A DNA stretch of 64,000 nucleotides from Candidatus Aquidulcis sp. (GTDB lineage: Bacteria; Chloroflexota; Anaerolineae; UBA4142), in the NCBI GenBank assembly GCA_020723345.1, contig DYJA01000008.1, positions 57,821-121,820 on the forward strand. The letters are read 5' to 3'. The translations under genes and the position numbers were made by a program. This document shows positions 60,502 to 64,000 of this stretch, in pieces. The notes under the pieces were generated by a model. It saw only the letters and a program-made list of their open reading frames with translations. It ran no database searches and had not been told where the DNA came from. Each line of letters begins with the position of its first letter. Positions within the stretch are counted from its first letter, which is position 1.

Positions 60502-60568
60502 ATCGAGTTGGCGCCAATCGGTTTCCAACCGATTTTGACCTTTTGAGATGCCGAAATTCAATTCGGCA
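60458..60568. repeat. Cluster of four distinct short palindromes
   Basis: Arms CCGTCGTTT/AAACGACGG (60458-60477), AACTCGAT/ATCGAGTT (60492-60509), AATCGGTT/AACCGATT (60516-60534) and TGCCGAA/TTCGGCA (60549-60568), with loops of 2 to 6 bases and about 6-15 bases between them. The first lies inside the end of the ThDP-enzyme gene. The stems differ in sequence but not in design. Confidence 0.8.
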
Positions 60569-60585
60569 GGTGGGCGCAAATGTGA

Positions 60586-60591
60586 TATACT
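60586..60591 (+). promoter_or_regulatory. Weak candidate -10 box (TATACT) for the NACHT-FGE gene
   Basis: TATACT with a poor TTCGGC -35 at 17 bases. If used, the leader is about 215 bases and contains the palindrome at 60628-60659. Confidence 0.3.
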
Positions 60592-60627
60592 GAGATTGCA
60601 CGTTGGTTTTTGTTCCCAGGTCGTTGA

Positions 60628-60659
60628 GACCTGACAGGTTTCCGAAAACCTGTCAGGTC
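60628..60659. repeat. Perfect palindrome with 14-base arms
   Basis: Arms GACCTGACAGGTTT and AAACCTGTCAGGTC around a four-base centre. No other copy in this window. It lies in the 309-base spacer before the NACHT-FGE gene; between it and the start at 60811 I see no gene. Confidence 0.85.
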
Positions 60660-60810
60660 CGCGCCGCGATGGAATCGGGTTGTAAATCGGGAGAGAGCCA
60701 ATGTTGAATTGTGCGCGCGCGACCGTGATTTGCTCCGAATGCGCCGGCTGGGCGACGCGTCTTGGCGTCGCCAGTTGGCGCGTTTTGTTTGCTTGGCTTG
60801 AGGAGTCACC

Positions 60811-63800
60811 ATGTTGAAAATCTTTGTAAGTTCGACCTACCTGGATCTTGAACAACATCGCGTTGCTGTGCGTAGCGTGCTCGACCGCAGTCATGATTTC
60901 AAAGCGGTAGGGATGGAACATTTCGGCAGCGGTCCGCAAGACTGGAAGAATAACGCGTTGAAAGAACTGGAAGAGTGCGACGCATTTGTCGGCATCTACG
61001 CCTACCGCTATGGCACCATTCCAGCCGGCGACCGTTTCTCGATTACCGAACAGGAATTTGAGCGCGCGCGCGAATTGACGCTCCCCCCGTTTTATTATTG
61101 TGTGAATCCAAGTTACACCTGGGATGGGAAATGGAAAGACACGGGCGAGCAAGCCAAGCGGCAGGCAGAATTCTTGAACAAGGTCAAAGCAATTCGTTAC
61201 AGCGTTTTTGATTCGCCGGATAATTTGGCGCGCAAGGTGATAGAAGATTTGCTTCGTGAGTTACCGCGCTTGCAGCAAATGCGCGGACGCCCTGATCCCA
61301 GTCGCGCGCGGACTTGTTTGCGCCAACTCGTCGCCTTGCTCCGTGAGCCAACAAGCCAAGTGCTTGTGGGGCAAGATGGCGCAGAACAAGTTCACATCGT
61401 TAAAACGGGTGACTGCACTGCCCGAATTACGCCACGCGATTTGAATGAATTGCGCTGGCTCAAAGGCGGCGCCGATCCGCTGGAATGTGAACAGGCGCAT
61501 TTGGTTCTCTTGGCGCTTGAACAGACCCAAAAAGAGTGGGGACGCTACTACGTGCCGCTCAAAGGCACACCCACACCAGAGGATTTGCGCCCGGCGCTGC
61601 GGCTGTCCGGCAGTCAAGCCGAGGGCTTGAGCGCCGGGGGCGAGACGATCCAAGATATTCGCGATGTTATTTTGGAGCGCAAGATACCCCGGCTCGTGAT
61701 TGTCGGCGAACCGGGCGCGGGCAAAACGACGACGCTGCGCCGACTAGAACTTGATCTTGCGCGCGACCGATTGCGCGATCGTATTTCCGGCAGATTGCCG
61801 TTCTTTGTCAACCTGTATAGTTTTGTCGGCGACCCGTCACCCTCCGAGTTTCTCCGCTCCCAATGGGTGAATAAGCCGATGGCTTTTGACGACGCGCTCA
61901 AGCAGGGTCAAATCTGTTTTCTGCTGGACGGCTTGAATCAAATGCCGTTCGATGATCGCGAGCAGCGGATTATGCAATGGGCAAATTGGCTCAGCACGCA
62001 ATTAGGGGAAGGCAACTGGGCAGTGTTTGCCACGCGACCTTGGGCGGCGAACGAAGCGCATTTGGACTTGCCGCAGATTCGCGTCCAGAATCTCGATCCC
62101 AAACGAATGCAAGAATACTTTCGGCTCCGGCTCCCTGAGCACGCCGACGAATTGTGGCAGGATTTTGAACAGCGTTTGCGGTCGCCCGATGATCGCTTTG
62201 AGCGTTTAGTCGGAAATCCCTTTATGCTCTCGCTATTGGTCGAACGGTGCGCGGCAGGCAAGCACCTAACCAGCAATCGCGCTGAATTGATGGAGGACCT
62301 TGCCGAGCGGTTGCTCGAGCGCGAGTTGGGCAACGAGAATCGCCAACCCGTCAAATTGACGACGCACCGGGATCAATCGCGCCAGGATGCCTTGCGCGCC
62401 TTGCAGTTGGTTGGCTTGGAAACGCAAAAAGATCGGCAAGGTAATCGCATTGAAAGAATTACCGCGGAAGAGGTTTTGGCGGCGCGCGGACAAACGGCTT
62501 TTCTCACCGCCGCCGAGTTTTTCAAACTGGCAATGGACGCCACCGTTTTGGAACCAGCCCAAGAAGGGGACAGCGCCATAGTGTTCCGCCATCATCTGTT
62601 GCAGGAATACTTTGCGGCGAAAGAATTGCTGGAACAGTTTCGCGCTCACAAGGACATTGCGGAACGATGGCGGATCCAAGAGCGTGTATGGCAGTCGCTC
62701 CGGTTGAGGACGGGTTGGGAAGAGGTCGTCAAGATGACCGCGGCGCTGGCAGGCGCAGACGCGCAACGGTTTATCACGTTGGTCGCGCAAGACAATTTGT
62801 CGCTGGCAGGACTGTGCCTTGCCGAAGTTGGCGTTGACGCGCCCGATCTGCAAGCGCTGGTCAAGCGAATGCGCGCCGCACTTGACCAACGCCAGCACGC
62901 GCGAACCATTCACTTGCGCGCGCGGGTTGCCGCCGGACTGGCGCTCGGCGCGATCGGACACCCGGATCTGCTGCCGCGTCAATTCGATTTTGAAGGGCGC
63001 AAGGTGTGGGCGATTCTTCCACCACTCGAGCCGGTGCGCGCAGGTGAGTTCCTTTTTGGCACAGCGCCGGGCAAATCCAAATTTGCCGACGAGTTCACAA
63101 CAGAACGCCGCGTCCCACTGGATGCTTTCCACATTGGGCGTTATCCGGTGACGAACGCCGAGTACCGCTTTTTCATTGACGATGACGGCTACAAGGACAA
63201 AAACGACCGCTGGTGGAGCGATGCCGGGCGCGAATGGAAAAAAGGCGGCGCCGACGCGCACAAGGACGCACAGGAAGATTGGTTTCAGTACGTGATCTGG
63301 CTCAAGTCACAAGACCTTCAGGAACTCGGCAAGAAGGATAGAAGGTATATTGTTTACCGCGCTGCCTATCAAGAACTGCTGCAACTTTCTGAAGACCAAC
63401 TCAAAGAGCGCGCCGCGCGTGTGTTCCAACGCTCCCTTGATCGTCCGGCATTCTGGGATGACCCCGAACTTTCCAGTCTGGCGCGCCCGGTCGTGGGAGT
63501 CAATTGGTACGAAGCCGATGCCTATTGTCGTTGGCTCTCGGCTGTGACGCGCATCGCGTTCCAGTTGCCCAGCGAACGCGAGTGGGAAAAAGCGGCGCGC
63601 GGCGAGCGTGGGAACGAATACCCCTGGGGGAACAAATTCAAGTCATCTCGCTGCAATACAATCGAAGGCGATCTTCGGATGACGACGCCGGTGGGCTTGT
63701 ACACAAACGGCATTTCGCCTTTCAAGATTTTCGACGCCAGCGGCAATGTATGGGAATGGACATCAAGTTGGTACGAAAAGTATCCGGGCGGTAATGAGTC

Positions 63801-63960
63801 AAAAGAGTTCGGGAAAAAATTCCGCGTCCTGCGCGGCGGCGCGTGGGACGACAATCGAGGCCCCGCGCGGTGCGCGTGTCGCTGCAGGTACGTGCCCGGG
63901 CACTTCAGCCGCCCTGTGGGTTTTCGGGTGCGGTCTCCTGGCTCTATTCCTGCATTCTGA
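60811..63960 (+). CDS. DUF4062-NACHT-FGE/C-type-lectin protein, probable DGR target
   Basis: 1049 residues. Residues 1-110 are DUF4062 (KIFVSSTYLDLEQHR, then DAFVGIYAYRYG), a TIR-like effector or adaptor. A NACHT/STAND NTPase follows: Walker A GEPGAGKTTTLRR (299-306), Walker B FLLDGLN (370-376), then RPWAANEA and a helical region with FRHHLLQEYFAAKELL. The C-terminal 300 residues are an FGE/SUMF1-type C-type lectin: YPVTNAEYRFF, VVGVNWYEADAYCRWLS, LPSEREWEKAARG, DASGNVWEWTSSWY and the final LRGGAWDDN...VGFRV. The last block has the codon pattern of a diversified variable region. A defence or recognition sensor is likely by architecture; ligand unknown. Confidence 0.88.
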   Translation: MLKIFVSSTYLDLEQHRVAVRSVLDRSHDFKAVGMEHFGSGPQDWKNNALKELEECDAFVGIYAYRYGTIPAGDRFSITEQEFERARELTLPPFYYCVNPSYTWDGKWKDTGEQAKRQAEFLNKVKAIRYSVFDSPDNLARKVIEDLLRELPRLQQMRGRPDPSRARTCLRQLVALLREPTSQVLVGQDGAEQVHIVKTGDCTARITPRDLNELRWLKGGADPLECEQAHLVLLALEQTQKEWGRYYVPLKGTPTPEDLRPALRLSGSQAEGLSAGGETIQDIRDVILERKIPRLVIVGEPGAGKTTTLRRLELDLARDRLRDRISGRLPFFVNLYSFVGDPSPSEFLRSQWVNKPMAFDDALKQGQICFLLDGLNQMPFDDREQRIMQWANWLSTQLGEGNWAVFATRPWAANEAHLDLPQIRVQNLDPKRMQEYFRLRLPEHADELWQDFEQRLRSPDDRFERLVGNPFMLSLLVERCAAGKHLTSNRAELMEDLAERLLERELGNENRQPVKLTTHRDQSRQDALRALQLVGLETQKDRQGNRIERITAEEVLAARGQTAFLTAAEFFKLAMDATVLEPAQEGDSAIVFRHHLLQEYFAAKELLEQFRAHKDIAERWRIQERVWQSLRLRTGWEEVVKMTAALAGADAQRFITLVAQDNLSLAGLCLAEVGVDAPDLQALVKRMRAALDQRQHARTIHLRARVAAGLALGAIGHPDLLPRQFDFEGRKVWAILPPLEPVRAGEFLFGTAPGKSKFADEFTTERRVPLDAFHIGRYPVTNAEYRFFIDDDGYKDKNDRWWSDAGREWKKGGADAHKDAQEDWFQYVIWLKSQDLQELGKKDRRYIVYRAAYQELLQLSEDQLKERAARVFQRSLDRPAFWDDPELSSLARPVVGVNWYEADAYCRWLSAVTRIAFQLPSEREWEKAARGERGNEYPWGNKFKSSRCNTIEGDLRMTTPVGLYTNGISPFKIFDASGNVWEWTSSWYEKYPGGNESKEFGKKFRVLRGGAWDDNRGPARCACRCRYVPGHFSRPVGFRVRSPGSIPAF
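63841..63930 (+). other. Candidate DGR variable region (VR) at the 3' end of the NACHT-FGE gene
   Basis: Between the fixed LRGGAW and VGFRV blocks, 13 of about 24 codons are NNC (GAC, GAC, GGC, CCC, TGC, CGC, TGC, TAC, CCC, CAC, TTC, AGC, CGC), as expected if AAC codons of a template repeat were changed at their adenines. The VR is at the extreme C-terminus, as in known DGR targets. The template repeat and reverse transcriptase would be beyond the window's right end. Confidence 0.6.
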
Positions 63961-64000
63961 ATTCTGGGTTCTGCTTGCTGGCGTCTGGTTTCTAGGAAGG

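Noticed and set aside
60811..63960. Formylglycine-generating enzyme (sulfatase activation)
   Set aside because: The FGE-like fold is present, but the copper-binding Cys pair context of true FGE is not evident and it is fused to DUF4062-NACHT; a binding (C-type lectin) role fits better.

Overview
The window looks like a chromosomal segment of a Chloroflexota bacterium, probably Anaerolineae-like. This is inference from content: GC-rich, CGCG-rich DNA, a T-box-controlled trp operon, a MutL-like actin-fold ATPase in an operon of membrane proteins, an LPXTG-like surface protein, a split Tal/Pgi pair that is often fused in this phylum, and no outer-membrane genes. No rRNA or tRNA gene was seen. 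Gene density is high and most genes lie in tight operons.

Layout. 1-3800: partial DUF1361 membrane protein, GH36 alpha-galactosidase, and a REP-associated tyrosine transposase (RAYT) flanked by arrays of its probable palindromes. 3805-9402: hexose and pentose phosphate genes zwf, pgi, tal and rpiB plus a pRiA4b ORF-3-like protein. 9452-13593: PPOX-type flavoprotein, ubiX, HAD phosphatase, then xpt-guaA for purine salvage. 13747-19023: PIN toxin/antitoxin, LLM oxidoreductase, a large Rossmann protein of unknown role, a DUF711 protein and an FtsB/DivIC-like protein. 19097-26368: complete trpEGDCFBA operon (minus strand) behind a promoter and a tRNA-Trp T-box leader with terminator. 26451-34833: LPXTG-like protein and a compact operon built round a MutL-like ATPase and zinc-ribbon/membrane proteins, which I cannot assign to a known system. 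34903-42277: surface polysaccharide genes (GT4, two Wzz-type proteins, CpsD-type kinase, rmlA, rmlB) interleaved with two toxin-antitoxin-like pairs and two paralogous small proteins. 42340-56641: pepF, a frameshifted GxxExxY gene, DegT aminotransferase, a DNA methyltransferase with an unusual C-terminal domain, an IS element, aldo/keto reductase, hexapeptide acetyltransferase, DUF4258/DUF2283 pair, cysC, an HD protein, and a Sat protein fused to a phosphodiesterase. 56685-63960: Ser/Thr kinase, ThDP enzyme, and a DUF4062-NACHT-FGE protein.

The two most notable signals are these. First, the last gene ends in a C-type-lectin/FGE domain whose final about 25 codons look like the variable region of a diversity-generating retroelement (DGR): 13 codons are NNC at positions where template repeats usually carry AAC. 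The window stops 40 bases later, where a template repeat and reverse transcriptase would be expected. Second, the window is full of short repeats: REP palindromes tied to the RAYT, MITE-like elements with inverted ends, and more than ten families of short-period word repeats. They fill most spacers and also lie in frame inside conserved enzymes (trpE, trpF, guaA, pgi, pepF, sat), supply stop codons, and form the linker of the Sat-phosphodiesterase fusion.
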